The notes under the pieces are model-generated. The model ran no database searches and was not told the origin of the DNA. It saw only the letters and a program-made list of their open reading frames with translations. A stretch of 64,000 bases of DNA from Thermoplasmata archaeon (GTDB taxonomy: Archaea > Thermoplasmatota > Thermoplasmata > Lutacidiplasmatales > UBA184), in contig JAKIWE010000001.1 of NCBI GenBank assembly GCA_022750195.1, forward strand, positions 1,114,672 through 1,178,671. The letters are read 5' to 3'. Positions 8,088 to 16,425 of the stretch are shown here, piece after piece. Both the position numbers and the translations under genes were made by a program. Numbering within the stretch: the stretch's first letter is position 1; every line of letters starts with the position of its first letter.

Positions 8088-9053
8088 TCAAGTTTCCGGG
8101 CGGAAGGCACGGAACAGGCGGTCGGCCGCGGCGTGAGGGTCGATCGTGCGCGCCTGGAGCTGCGCCAACAGTCGGTCGAGCTGAGGGTCGTCGTCGATCT
8201 TCTGGGCCAGCTGGTCCCCGACGCGCTCCCGGACGAGCTCGACGAGCTCGCGACCGAGTCGCACGCGCTCGGAGCCTGCCCGGAGCTTCTTCTCGTCGAG
8301 GAACCGTTCGTGCGCCTCGAGGGCCTCCCAGAGTTCGGAGATCCCCTGGGCCGCGGTCGCCGAGGCCGAGACGACCCTCGGCCGCCAGCCGTCGCGGTCC
8401 GTTCCCAGGCTGACCATCTCCGATAGATACCGCGCAGCGCCGTCGGCCCCCGGGAGGTCGCCCTTGTTCACGCAGAACACATCCGCGATCTCGAAGAGCC
8501 CGGCCTTCAGGCTCTGTACCTCGTCGCCCAAGTGGGGCACGACCACGACGAGGCTCGTCGAAGCGATGTCGCGGATCTCCACGTCGACCTGGCCGCTGCC
8601 GACCGTCTCCACGAGGATGACGTCCATCCCGAAGGCATCGAGCAGCCGGACGACCTCGCGGGTCGTCTCGGCGATGCCCCCCGCGTGACCGCGGCTGGCC
8701 ATCGACCGAATGAACACTCCGTTATCTCCGGGAGCTCGGTCCAGTCGGATCCGGTCGCCCAGCACGGACCCACCGCTGAACGGGCTGGACGGATCCACCG
8801 CCACGATGCCGACGGTTCGCCCTTTCGAGCGGAGGTGGCCGAGGAGCGCGCTGATGAGCGACGACTTCCCGACGCCCAGCGGACCGGTGATGCCGATGAC
8901 GTGGGCCTTCCCCGCGTGCGGATAGATCGCCGCCATTGATGCTTCGGCGGCGGATTCGTGGTTCTCCACAAGGGTCATCAACCGCGCGAGCGCCCGACGA
9001 TCCTTCTCCAAGACCCCTCGGGCGAGAGGGGGGATCGTTCGGCGGGGGGTCAT
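8088..9053 (-). CDS. meaB: methylmalonyl-CoA mutase-associated GTPase MeaB
   Basis: A 321-residue G3E-family GTPase that guards cobalamin loading and protects methylmalonyl-CoA mutase from inactivation. The P-loop is GPLGVGKSS (residues 57-65), followed by [20 protein letters not shown] and the switch III/base region [22 protein letters not shown] is the guanine-specificity motif (NKxD). The C-terminal helices match the MeaB dimerisation arm. Its ATG overlaps the stop of the B12-binding subunit gene (ATGA), so the two are coupled. The catalytic large subunit is 33 kb away, at 42585-44252. Confidence 0.93.
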   Translation of the reverse strand: MTPRRTIPPLARGVLEKDRRALARLMTLVENHESAAEASMAAIYPHAGKAHVIGITGPLGVGKSSLISALLGHLRSKGRTVGIVAVDPSSPFSGGSVLGDRIRLDRAPGDNGVFIRSMASRGHAGGIAETTREVVRLLDAFGMDVILVETVGSGQVDVEIRDIASTSLVVVVPHLGDEVQSLKAGLFEIADVFCVNKGDLPGADGAARYLSEMVSLGTDRDGWRPRVVSASATAAQGISELWEALEAHERFLDEKKLRAGSERVRLGRELVELVRERVGDQLAQKIDDDPQLDRLLAQLQARTIDPHAAADRLFRAFRPET

Positions 9054-9466
9054 GCCCGCCGGCGGGCGATCTGCCGGGCCGTCGTGACGATTGCCTCGAG
9101 CGAGGTCCCCGGCCCGAAGACCGCCCGGACGCCGGCGCGTTTGAGGCGCGAGGCGTCCTCGTCGGGGATGATGCCGCCGGCGAAGACCGGGACGTCCTTC
9201 ACCTTGCGCAGCTTCAGAAGACGGAGCACCTTCGGAAAGAGGGCCATGTGGGCGCCGGAGAGGCACGATAGGCCCACGAGGTCGACGTCCTCCTCGATCG
9301 CCGCCTCGACGATCTCCTCAGGGGTCTGGCGCAACCCCGCGTAGATGACCTCCATGCCCGCGTCCCGCAGGGCCCGTGCGACGACCTTCGCGCCGCGGTC
9401 GTGACCGTCGAGGCCGGGCTTGGCGATCAGGACTCGGATAGGGGTCGACTTCGTGGTTCGGGCCAT
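9050..9466 (-). CDS. mcmB: methylmalonyl-CoA mutase small subunit, B12-binding
   Basis: A 138-residue cobalamin-binding domain, the separate C-terminal module of archaeal methylmalonyl-CoA mutase. The motif LDGHDRG carries the lower-axial His (residue 22). [13 protein letters not shown] and [11 protein letters not shown] follow as the second and third cobalamin-contact loops (the S-x-L and GG motifs). It binds adenosylcobalamin for the large subunit, which holds the TIM barrel. The gene leads a two-gene operon with meaB and has a TATA-like box 32 bp upstream. Confidence 0.95.
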   Translation of the reverse strand: MARTTKSTPIRVLIAKPGLDGHDRGAKVVARALRDAGMEVIYAGLRQTPEEIVEAAIEEDVDLVGLSCLSGAHMALFPKVLRLLKLRKVKDVPVFAGGIIPDEDASRLKRAGVRAVFGPGTSLEAIVTTARQIARRRA

Positions 9467-9493
9467 GGAGGCTAGGGAGTACCACCGGGAGCG

Positions 9494-9503
9494 GCCGTAA
9501 AGC
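9494..9503 (-). promoter_or_regulatory. TATA-like promoter of the mutase small subunit-meaB operon
   Basis: Minus-strand GGCTTTACGG is centred about 32 bp before the start at 9466. Confidence 0.45.
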
Positions 9504-9547
9504 CTTTCGCGACGGCGCGTCGGCGAGGGCGGGTCTCGGCGGTCCGC

Positions 9548-10447
9548 CTAGAGCACGCTGAACAGGTCGAAGAGCAAATTGCCAGCGAGGACCGCCACGA
9601 TCGCGCCGCTCGCGAGCAGCACGACGAACGGAAGTTGAGGCGTGACCCAGACCTCCCGCGCTCCGGAGGCAGCGAGCTCCTTCGCCTGCCGCTCCCGGAT
9701 CTGGCGGTCCTCTTCCGAGGTCTCGGCCTCCTCGGACTCTCGCCGGAAGGTCGGGTCCCGGATCCAGACGAACCGGTGCGGGAGCTCGCTCACCAAGATA
9801 CGGTAGCCGACGAACCCCCGGGGGAACTCAAAGTCGCCACTTCGAGCATTCCGGAACGCGATCCCGATGGGGACGGCGAGACTGAGCAGGGCCGCGTTCA
9901 TCACCAGGTTGAGCGCGAACGGGTAGAGCCCGAGCACCGAGGTCGCTGTTCTCGGTAAGGCGAGGAGCGGGGCTACGTCCAGAGGGACGAGGAGCGCGAC
10001 GACCATCAGGGCCTTCGCGTCCGCTCCCCCGTAGAGCAGACCGACCTCGAACATGAGGCGGGCCAAGAGGACGCTCGCGTAGACCGCGACGATGGGGATG
10101 GGAAGTCCGGAGGGTCCGAGGCCGCCGCTCAGGAACGCGACGGCGAGCACCGTGAACGTGCCGAGGTACATCCCCACCTCGATGACGCCCGGGAGCCACG
10201 GGCGGAGCCTCTCGAGGGCGACATCCCACGGCAACAGATGCTGAACGACGAACAGGCTGACGACGATCCACAACACCGCAGCTTCGGGCCCGGTCGTTCC
10301 GTAGCCGAAGAACCCGAGGACCGCCCCCGCCGCGGCCATGAGCTCCCACACATGGTCGGAGACCTCACGGGTCCTCCAGTCCGACCACGCCGCGTAGCCG
10401 AGACCGCCGAGCGCAACTGCGATCCCCGCCCAGTTGACCAGATCCAT
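9548..10447 (-). CDS. archaeal prepilin peptidase (EppA/FlaK/PibD-type, A24)
   Basis: A polytopic GxGD-type aspartyl protease of about 299 residues that cleaves class III (pilin-like) leaders on the cytoplasmic side of the membrane. The first catalytic Asp lies in AAWSDWRTREVSD after the first span, and the second in the GGADAKAL motif (the archaeal GxGD equivalent) ahead of a hydrophobic helix. At least six hydrophobic segments are visible, plus a charged cytoplasmic loop rich in Glu/Arg and a final anchor VVLLASGAIVAVLAG. Expected substrates here are the two pilins at 15-16 kb and the binding protein at 47.5-50.6 kb. The ATG at 10447 is used; an in-frame GTG at 10462 is also possible given a TAAATAG box near 10503. 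Confidence 0.85.
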   Translation of the reverse strand: MDLVNWAGIAVALGGLGYAAWSDWRTREVSDHVWELMAAAGAVLGFFGYGTTGPEAAVLWIVVSLFVVQHLLPWDVALERLRPWLPGVIEVGMYLGTFTVLAVAFLSGGLGPSGLPIPIVAVYASVLLARLMFEVGLLYGGADAKALMVVALLVPLDVAPLLALPRTATSVLGLYPFALNLVMNAALLSLAVPIGIAFRNARSGDFEFPRGFVGYRILVSELPHRFVWIRDPTFRRESEEAETSEEDRQIRERQAKELAASGAREVWVTPQLPFVVLLASGAIVAVLAGNLLFDLFSVL

Positions 10448-10604
10448 TCCGAGGCCGACCACGCCGGAGCTTGCGCAGCCGTATGAGCCTCCTACCGGCT
10501 ATTTAGCGCGTTGGCGGCAGCTTCCCTGGCGGGGAGGGGCGGGAGGTCGGAGGATCGTCGCTGCCGCACGCCGGGGCGGGGAGCGCGCATTTTCGTCCGC
10601 CAAG

Positions 10605-10613
10605 CTATATAAA
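10605..10613 (+). promoter_or_regulatory. TATA box of the eS6/eIF2-gamma/Trm112 operon
   Basis: CTATATAAA, one of the clearest TATA boxes in the window, is centred 38 bp before the ATG at 10647. Confidence 0.7.
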
Positions 10614-10646
10614 CCACAGCCTACTCGCGCGCCCGCAATCGCACCT

Positions 10647-11024
10647 ATGGTCGCCTTCAAGCTCGTGGTCTCCGACAAGGAGAAATCGTACGCCCGGGAC
10701 GTCGCGGACCCCCAGTCCGCCGGTTTCCTCGGCAAGCGCATCGGCGAGACGGTCGGTGGCGAGCTGATCGGACTACCGGGCTACACCTTCAGGATCGCAG
10801 GGGGGACCGACCGCAGCGGTTTCCCGATGCGCCCGGAGATGCCGGGCGCTCGGCAGACCCGCCTGTTCGTCGGTGACGGTTTCGGGTTCCACGCCCCGCG
10901 GGTCGGGCAGCGCCGCCGGCGCACCTACCGCGGCAACACCGTGAGCGAAGAGACCGTCCAGATCAACCTCGTCGTCGAGAAGAAGGGGCCGGGGCCGATC
11001 GCGGAGGCCGCCCCGGCGTCATGA
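10647..11024 (+). CDS. rps6e: small ribosomal subunit protein eS6
   Basis: A 125-residue archaeal S6e. FKLVVSDKEKSYARDV opens the protein, followed by FLGKRIGETVGGELIGLPGYTFRIAGGTDRSGFPMRP, the invariant S6e core, and RRRRTYRGNTVSEETVQINLVV, which ends the domain. It is a structural and RNA-binding protein of the 30S subunit. Its stop overlaps the start of the eIF2-gamma gene (ATGA), a pairing commonly seen in archaea. Confidence 0.97.
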   Translation: MVAFKLVVSDKEKSYARDVADPQSAGFLGKRIGETVGGELIGLPGYTFRIAGGTDRSGFPMRPEMPGARQTRLFVGDGFGFHAPRVGQRRRRTYRGNTVSEETVQINLVVEKKGPGPIAEAAPAS

Positions 11025-12256
11025 AGGTACCGAAGCAACCGGAGGTCAACATAGGCCTGGTCGGCCACGTCGACCACGGCAAGACGACCTTAACCCAGGC
11101 GCTCACCGGCGAGTGGACGGACCGCCACTCCGAGGAGCTGCGCCGCGGCATCTCGATCAAGCTCGGGTACGCCGACGCGGCGTTCTACCAGTGCCCCAAC
11201 CACGAGCCGCCGACCGGCTACACGACCGAGCCGAAATGCCCGATCTGCGGCAGCAAGACGAAGTTCCTGCGCGCGGTCTCCTTCGTCGACGCGCCCGGCC
11301 ACGAGACGCTGATGGCCACGATGCTCAGCGGCGCGGCGATCATGGACGGGGCGCTCCTGCTCGTCGCCGCGAACGAGCACTGTCCTCAACCGCAGACGCG
11401 GGAGCACCTCTACGCCCTCGACATCATCGGGGTCCGCAAGGTCATCGTCGTCCAGAACAAGATCGACCTGCTCACCGCCGAGCAGGCGATGGCGAACCAC
11501 GAGGAGATCGTCGAGTTCCTCAAGGACTCCCCGATCGCCTCCGCTCCGATCGTCCCCCTCTCCGCGAACCACCGGGTCAACATCGACGCGCTCATCGGTC
11601 AGATCGAGACGACGATCCCGACGCCCGCCCGTGACGCGACGAAGCCCCCGCTGATGTACGTCGCCCGGTCGTTCGACGTGAACCGGCCTGGGACGCGGCC
11701 CACCGACCTGCGAGGGGGAGTGCTGGGAGGCTCCCTCGTTCAGGGCCGCCTCAAGGTCGGCGAGGATATCGAGATCCGGCCGGGGTTCGCCGCCGCGGGG
11801 GAAGGCCGCGCGGAGGCGCTCCACACGAAGATCACCGCCCTCATCTCCGGCGGCCACGAACTCGACGAGCTCAAGCCCGGCGGCCTCGCCGCTCTCGGAA
11901 CCGGCCTCGACCCGTCGATCACCAAAGGCGACCGGCTGACCGGGCGCCTCGTCGGCGTCGCCGGGACCCTGCCCGCGGTGAGTCAGAAGATCCGGCTCAA
12001 GGTCACCCTGCTCGACCGGGTCCTGGGCGCTCAGCAGGAGCTCAAGGTCGAAAAGGTCCGGACGAGCGAGATCCTGGCCGTCACCGTCGGCACCACCGTG
12101 GCGCCGGGCAAGGTCACGAGCGCGCGCGCCGACGAGGTCGAGCTCGCCCTGGGGCGACCGGTCACCGTCTTCCCCGGTAGCCGGGTGGCGATCTCCCGGA
12201 AGCTGAACGCGTGGCGGCTCATCGGGTACGGCATCGTGGAGGGCACCGCCAAATGA
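11021..12256 (+). CDS. eif2g: translation initiation factor aIF2 subunit gamma
   Basis: A 411-residue GTPase subunit that carries Met-tRNAi to the small ribosomal subunit. GHVDHGKTTL is the P-loop, RRGISIKLGYAD is switch I, VDAPGHETL is switch II and QNKIDLL is the NKxD base motif. A zinc knuckle (CPNHEPP...KCPICG), typical of gamma subunits, lies between switch I and switch II. The beta-barrel domains II and III follow, ending AWRLIGYGIVEG. It overlaps eS6 upstream and Trm112 downstream by 4 bp each. Confidence 0.97.
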   Translation: MKVPKQPEVNIGLVGHVDHGKTTLTQALTGEWTDRHSEELRRGISIKLGYADAAFYQCPNHEPPTGYTTEPKCPICGSKTKFLRAVSFVDAPGHETLMATMLSGAAIMDGALLLVAANEHCPQPQTREHLYALDIIGVRKVIVVQNKIDLLTAEQAMANHEEIVEFLKDSPIASAPIVPLSANHRVNIDALIGQIETTIPTPARDATKPPLMYVARSFDVNRPGTRPTDLRGGVLGGSLVQGRLKVGEDIEIRPGFAAAGEGRAEALHTKITALISGGHELDELKPGGLAALGTGLDPSITKGDRLTGRLVGVAGTLPAVSQKIRLKVTLLDRVLGAQQELKVEKVRTSEILAVTVGTTVAPGKVTSARADEVELALGRPVTVFPGSRVAISRKLNAWRLIGYGIVEGTAK

Positions 12257-12435
12257 GACCCGACCTGATGGAGATCCTCTGCTGCCCGATGTGCCGCGCG
12301 GACCTCACGCTCGCCACCACGAAGACCGAGGGGACGGAGATCATCACCGGCACCCTCACCTGCACGGGGTGCCACCTCGTCTATCCGATCGACGACGGGA
12401 TCCCCAACCTGCTGCCGCCGGACGAACGCGACTGA
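12253..12435 (+). CDS. Trm112-like zinc-ribbon methyltransferase activator
   Basis: A 60-residue Trm112 protein, which in other organisms activates several methyltransferases acting on tRNA, rRNA and release factor. MRPDLMEILCCPMC and LTCTGCHLVYPIDDGIPNLLP give the full pattern: a zinc-ribbon with two Cys pairs and the conserved hydrophobic IDDGIPNLLPP tail. Its ATG overlaps the stop of the eIF2-gamma gene (ATGA), so it is the third gene of the ribosomal operon. It faces a membrane-protein gene 15 bp away. Confidence 0.9.
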   Translation: MRPDLMEILCCPMCRADLTLATTKTEGTEIITGTLTCTGCHLVYPIDDGIPNLLPPDERD

Positions 12436-12450
12436 CCTCGGCGTTCGGGG

Positions 12451-12879
12451 CTAACCGCCGTAGTACACGGCGAAGATCAGCGCGAAGAGTCCCACCGCGA
12501 TCGCCACGGAGGGGAGCATCCAGGGCACTCCGCCGTGCGAACGGTGGTGGACCGAGCTGCCCACCGTGACGATCGGGATCGCAAAGGTGAGCCAGACACC
12601 GCCGAGCACGACGTCGAACAGCGCCCTCGAGGTCCGGTTCCCCATCGGGTCGTGGACGGCCAGCCAAACGACCAGCAGGAAGGAGAAGACGAGGAACACG
12701 AGGCTGATCCCCGCCGCTTCCAGGTAGCCTTGCAGGGCACGCCGGTGGCCGTACGGCCGCGTGTAGAGCAAGTAGAGCATCCCGCCGAAGACCGCGAGCA
12801 CCCCGCCGAGCAGGTAGAACGCCGGAACGTTGAGGGTCAACGGATACGGGCCGGTCCCCGGCGCCGCCGGCCACCCCAC
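12451..12879 (-). CDS. four-span membrane protein, function unknown
   Basis: A 142-residue protein with four predicted membrane segments: YLLGGVLAVFGGMLYLLY, ISLVFLVFSFLLVVWLAV, VVLGGVWLTFAIPIVTVG and LPSVAIAVGLFALIFAVYYG. A short loop with HDPMGNRTSRALFD lies between the second and third. No transporter signature, cofactor site or catalytic motif is recognisable. It is a single gene convergent with Trm112 and divergent from the next membrane protein. Confidence 0.65.
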   Translation of the reverse strand: MGWPAAPGTGPYPLTLNVPAFYLLGGVLAVFGGMLYLLYTRPYGHRRALQGYLEAAGISLVFLVFSFLLVVWLAVHDPMGNRTSRALFDVVLGGVWLTFAIPIVTVGSSVHHRSHGGVPWMLPSVAIAVGLFALIFAVYYGG

Positions 12880-12959
12880 GTGCCGCCGACCTCCTCCCGC
12901 CGAGGCCCGCCACGGGCAAAGTCGTAAAAGCCTGACGCGACGTCCTCGCGCCGGTCCAC

Positions 12960-13664
12960 GTGGAACTCTATCTCCCCGCCCTGCTTGCGGCGTTCCTCAT
13001 CACGGTCATCGAGATGACCGAGGTCGTCGCCCTCGTCTTTGCCTTCGGCAGTGAACACGGGAGCGTGCGCCACGGAGCGCTCGGCGCGGTGAGCGGGACC
13101 GCGGTCGTCTCCGCGATCACCCTGGTCTCGGGCGTCGCCCTGCTGGCCCTCCCTCGGAATCTGCTCCTCTGGTCCTCCGCTATCGTCCTCGCGGCCTTCG
13201 GCGTCTTTCTCCTGCGCAGCACGCTGCGCACCTACCGTCGGCTGCGGGCCGGCGCCTCCGGCCACGCAGCTCCCACGTCGACCTCGAGAACGCTCCAATT
13301 CGCCGGAGGATTTTCCGTGGGCGTGGTCGAGGCGGTCGAGACGGTCATCGTGCTCATCGCGCTTGCGGCGGCCGGCTACGGCGTTTCAGCGCTCGTCGGG
13401 GCCATCGCCGGCGGCGTGCTGCTCGTAGGGGTCGCCGTCGTCCTTCACGAACGCGTCCGGAGGATCAAGGTCCCGACGCTGAAGGTCGTCGCGACCGCCC
13501 TCCTGTTCTCCTTCGCGCTCTTCTGGGGCGGGGAGGCGGCGGGGTTCGCATGGCCAGGCTCGGACCTGATCCTCGTTCCGTTCGTCGCCGTCGGCATCGT
13601 TCTCGTTAGGTCGTTCGTCTCCGTCGTCGTACCGTCCCAGGTGCCGGTCGAAACCAAAGGTTAA
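12960..13664 (+). CDS. COG4280-like polytopic membrane protein with two-fold repeat
   Basis: A 234-residue membrane protein read from a GTG. It contains two similar halves: FLITVIEMTEVVALVFAFG and, from about residue 119, FSVGVVEAVETVIVLIALA. Each has a membrane helix with spaced acidic residues (E-x-x-E), as in cation transporters of the UPF0016/LysE type. About six to seven spans are visible. A metal- or proton-coupled transport role is inference. TCGTAAAAGC, a TATA-like box, lies about 33 bp upstream. Confidence 0.7.
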   Translation: MELYLPALLAAFLITVIEMTEVVALVFAFGSEHGSVRHGALGAVSGTAVVSAITLVSGVALLALPRNLLLWSSAIVLAAFGVFLLRSTLRTYRRLRAGASGHAAPTSTSRTLQFAGGFSVGVVEAVETVIVLIALAAAGYGVSALVGAIAGGVLLVGVAVVLHERVRRIKVPTLKVVATALLFSFALFWGGEAAGFAWPGSDLILVPFVAVGIVLVRSFVSVVVPSQVPVETKG

Positions 13665-13689
13665 GGACGGTGGGGGCGAGGCCGCCCGC

Positions 13690-14976
13690 ATGGCCCGGCT
13701 CCGGCGTTCCCGGGACGACTCCGACGAGGAGGAGGAGCCCCCGGCCCGCCGAGCGGCGCGTCGCCGGGCGCACCGTGACCCTCCCAGCCCGATGCAACCG
13801 TGGGCGGGGGACGAGAGCTCCGCGACGGACCACTCGGAGGAGGAGGTCGACGAACCGCCGCGGCTGCACCTTCCCCGTCGCCGCCCGGTGTTCTACCGGG
13901 CCCGCGACAGCCTCTACTTCGAGCCGTTGGTCGCCCTCGCGCTCGTCGTCTTGCTCCTCGTCGGCCTCTACGCCTACACCCAGAACTGGCCCCCGATCTA
14001 CGTGGTCGAATCCGACAGCATGCAGCACGGGAGCACCGACCAGCTCGGCCTGCTGAACACCGGCGACCTGGTCCTGGCCCAGAAGATCGACCCGAGCCAC
14101 GTCCAGACCTACTCGAACGGCCTCTCCTCCGGCTACACGACCTACGGGGAGTTCGGCGACGTGATCCTGTACGAACCGAACGGGCTCGGCGGGACACCGA
14201 TCATCCATCGGTCGATCGTGTACCTGCAGTGGAACGGGGGCGGGACGTTCTCGGCACCCAGCCTCGCCGGGCTGCCCTGTGGTGGCGCGTCCAACGCCGT
14301 CTATCGCTCCTCGGGCAGCGGCGGTTGTGGGTGGAGCCACATCGGCGGCACGCTCCAGCTCCTCAACGTCGGCTGGAGGTCCCTCAACGTCTCGATCGCC
14401 CTCGGAGGCCTGGGATCGAGCTCCGGATTCATCACGCTCGGCGACAACAACCCGATCACCGACCAGTCGGCCGGGCTCTCGGGGCTCGTGCAATCCGGGT
14501 GGGTCCTCGGCGTCGCCCGGGGGATGATCCCCTGGTTCGGGGCGCTCAAGCTCGCCCTCGAAGGCAACGCCCAGGAGGTTCCCCCGCAATCCTGGCAGTT
14601 CATGGGACTCGCGATCATCGCGCTCGTGCTCGCCGCCTTCGCGGTCCACTACGTCCTCCACCGTGAAGGGGTCGAGGACGAGCGGCGGAAGGAGAAGGAA
14701 GCCGAGGAGGCGAAGGCCCACGCCGAGGTCGACGCCCTCGACGGTCATCCGCGGAGGTGGAACCCGCTACACGCCTGGCGGCACCACGACGAGGCTTCCG
14801 AGGAGACGGAGGCACCCCCGGCTCGGGCCGGTCGGGGTCGCGAACCACCGACGCAGGTTCGGCACTCCGGAGGGCTCCAGGGCCGCCCGCGGCCTCACGT
14901 TCGGCGAGGCTCGCACGCGGACGAGCCGAAGCACCGTGGACGTGCTACCGACAAGAACGACGAGGAAGACGAATAG
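13690..14976 (+). CDS. archaeal signal peptidase I (S26B, Ser-His-Asp type)
   Basis: A 428-residue membrane protease that removes Sec/Tat signal peptides outside the membrane. After an acidic/arginine-rich N-terminus and one span (LVALALVVLLLVGLYAY) come the catalytic boxes: VESDSMQHG (nucleophile Ser), GTPIIHRSI (His) and FITLGDNNPITDQ (Asp). The archaeal Sec11-like triad is thus complete. Between the His and Asp boxes is a 70-residue insert with two Cys (LPCGG, GGCGW). A second span (LAIIALVLAAFAVHYVL) is followed by a 120-residue, highly charged cytoplasmic tail, much longer than usual. TATA-like AAAGGTTAAGG lies 29 bp upstream. Confidence 0.9.
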   Translation: MARLRRSRDDSDEEEEPPARRAARRRAHRDPPSPMQPWAGDESSATDHSEEEVDEPPRLHLPRRRPVFYRARDSLYFEPLVALALVVLLLVGLYAYTQNWPPIYVVESDSMQHGSTDQLGLLNTGDLVLAQKIDPSHVQTYSNGLSSGYTTYGEFGDVILYEPNGLGGTPIIHRSIVYLQWNGGGTFSAPSLAGLPCGGASNAVYRSSGSGGCGWSHIGGTLQLLNVGWRSLNVSIALGGLGSSSGFITLGDNNPITDQSAGLSGLVQSGWVLGVARGMIPWFGALKLALEGNAQEVPPQSWQFMGLAIIALVLAAFAVHYVLHREGVEDERRKEKEAEEAKAHAEVDALDGHPRRWNPLHAWRHHDEASEETEAPPARAGRGREPPTQVRHSGGLQGRPRPHVRRGSHADEPKHRGRATDKNDEEDE

Positions 14977-15037
14977 TCACGCCCCCGGCACCACGGGGGG
15001 CCTTTCGGTCGGCGGCGCTGCCGCCTCTCGTTCCCAA

Positions 15038-15066
15038 CGAGAAAAAAGGGAAGGGGGAAAAGGTTG
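15038..15066 (-). terminator. oligo-U terminator of the pilin operon
   Basis: Downstream of the last pilin gene the minus strand reads CCTTTT, CCCCCTTCCC, then TTTTTT, the only long T-tracts nearby. A short hairpin (CTCGTT-loop-AACGAG) at 15033-15047 abuts them. Oligo-T runs are the usual archaeal termination signal. Confidence 0.55.
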
Positions 15067-15085
15067 GGCGAGGCGCCGACGAAGC

Positions 15086-15619
15086 CTACGGGATGCTCAC
15101 CGAGATCGACCCGGAGTACGAGCCCGAGCCGGAGACCACCGCGTGGTCACCGTCCAGAGCAACGCTTCCCGAGTAGATCACGACCTGCATCTGGCTCGTC
15201 AACGGGGTGCTGCTTCCGAGCGTCCACGTCCCCGTGCCGAGATTGTACGTCCCGACCACGGTGGCGGTGATGCTCAGCAAGTTCAGCGTCCAGTTCGCCG
15301 CGGGGGAGACGATCGACCCCGTCGCCGTCACGAACTGCCAGTTGGTCGCTCCCATGGTGATCCCGCCGCCGGCCGAGGCAACGGTGGCGTTGTACCAGTG
15401 GGCCCACTTGTTCGTGGCGGGGACCGGCGTGCCGAAGGCGAGGGCGGTGCCGATGGGCGTGTTGCCCGGTCCCTTCGTCAACCCCGAGATGAGGATGTAC
15501 AGCACGGCGGCCAGCACGACCGTGATCGCCACGAGCAAGATCGTGGCGATGATCGGCGACACACCGCGCTGACGCGCCTTGCGCCAGCGGACTTCCTTCG
15601 CGCGGAATCCAAACTGCAT
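15086..15619 (-). CDS. type IV pilin / archaellin-like protein (downstream copy)
   Basis: A 177-residue pilin. The basic leader ends KARQRG at residue 19, followed by VSPIIATILLV, the archaeal pilin N-terminal helix; the prepilin peptidase should cut between Gly19 and Val20. The C-terminal head is Gly/Ser/Thr-rich beta structure with NWTLNLLSITATVVGTYN and a final SGSGSYSGSISVSIP. AGGAGG lies 9 bp before the ATG. It is closely similar to the upstream copy at both ends, while the middle varies. It probably forms an extracellular filament or adhesin. Confidence 0.88.
   Translation of the reverse strand: MQFGFRAKEVRWRKARQRGVSPIIATILLVAITVVLAAVLYILISGLTKGPGNTPIGTALAFGTPVPATNKWAHWYNATVASAGGGITMGATNWQFVTATGSIVSPAANWTLNLLSITATVVGTYNLGTGTWTLGSSTPLTSQMQVVIYSGSVALDGDHAVVSGSGSYSGSISVSIP
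15492..15535. repeat. 44-bp direct repeat shared by the two pilin genes (copy 1; copy 2 at 16051-16094)
   Basis: These 44 bases, which encode most of the pilin N-terminal helix, are identical to 16051-16094. The flanking coding sequence has diverged at many sites. This points to a recent duplication or gene conversion that keeps the helix constant. Confidence 0.8.
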
Positions 15620-15644
15620 GTTCTTTGTTCCTCCTACTTTCTTC

Positions 15645-16175
15645 CTACGGGATGCTCACCGTGATCTGGCCCGAGTAGGATCCCGTCCCCGAGACGACCA
15701 TGTTGTCGCCGTGGAGCTGGACGCTGCCCGAGTAGACTACGATGGTCATCTGGCTCGTTGCGGGCGTTCCCGATCCGAGGGTCCAGGCGGCGGTGGTCAG
15801 GGAGTACGTCCCGACCACGGTGCCGGTCAGACCGACGACGTTGAGCGTCCAATTCGCGGCCGGCGCGACGATCGAGCCGGTCGCCGTCTGGAACTGGAAG
15901 TTCATCGACCCGAGGGTGATGCCGCCCCCGGCGGAAGCGATGGAGTAGTTCTCGTAGTTCTGCCACTTGTTCGTCGCGTAGCTGGGCGAGCCGACCGCGA
16001 GCGCAGTCCCGATCGGAGTGTTCCCCGGTCCCTTGGTGAGCCCAGAGATCAGGATGTACAGCACGGCGGCCAGCACGACCGTGATCGCCACGAGTAGGAT
16101 CGTAGCGATGATCGGCGACACACCGCGCTTGCCCTTCTTTCGCCAGTGCCGTTCCGTCTTTGTTCCCAGGTTCAT
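15645..16175 (-). CDS. type IV pilin / archaellin-like protein (upstream copy)
   Basis: A 176-residue pilin, first gene of the tandem pair. The leader ends WRKKGKRG, then VSPIIATILLV; cleavage is expected after Gly18. The head domain has ANWTLNVVGLTGTVVGTYS and a terminal SGTGSYSGQITVSIP. The ATG at 16175 is chosen because GGAGG lies 11 bp upstream; an open frame to 16292 runs through the leader and promoter. The promoter box lies about 60 bp upstream, so this mRNA should have a leader with a ribosome-binding site, unlike most genes here. Confidence 0.88.
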   Translation of the reverse strand: MNLGTKTERHWRKKGKRGVSPIIATILLVAITVVLAAVLYILISGLTKGPGNTPIGTALAVGSPSYATNKWQNYENYSIASAGGGITLGSMNFQFQTATGSIVAPAANWTLNVVGLTGTVVGTYSLTTAAWTLGSGTPATSQMTIVVYSGSVQLHGDNMVVSGTGSYSGQITVSIP

Positions 16176-16230
16176 TCCTTGTTTCCTCCGCGAGAGGTTC
16201 TCGCGCTGTCGGAGTTCGGGAGGGCCGGGT

Positions 16231-16245
16231 TCAGGTATTTGAACC
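16231..16245 (-). promoter_or_regulatory. TATA-like promoter of the pilin operon
   Basis: Minus strand GGTTCAAATACCTGA, centred about 63 bp before the pilin ATG. It would leave a 5' leader of about 35 nt containing the GGAGG site. Confidence 0.45.
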
Positions 16246-16425
16246 TTGGTGAGGCGTGTTCGTTGACTGTCGATATCGACTTCGACACGCACTGATGCGC
16301 ATTGGCCCCGTTTTCACCGAGAGAGAGCGGCCGCGCGGCCTCCGTGCGTCGCGCGAGCACGGGGCGTGGAAACGGCCGGAAACGGTTATCGGAGCACCGC
16401 GGGTCTTTGACGTTCCGGGGCGGCG

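Noticed and set aside
15086-16175. Repeated segments in the pilin genes as a CRISPR array
   Set aside because: Only two copies, inside coding sequence, without regular spacers. No CRISPR array was found in the window.
16231-16245. GGTTCAAATACC as a tRNA T-loop
   Set aside because: Flanking bases do not form a T-stem or acceptor, and the position fits a promoter.
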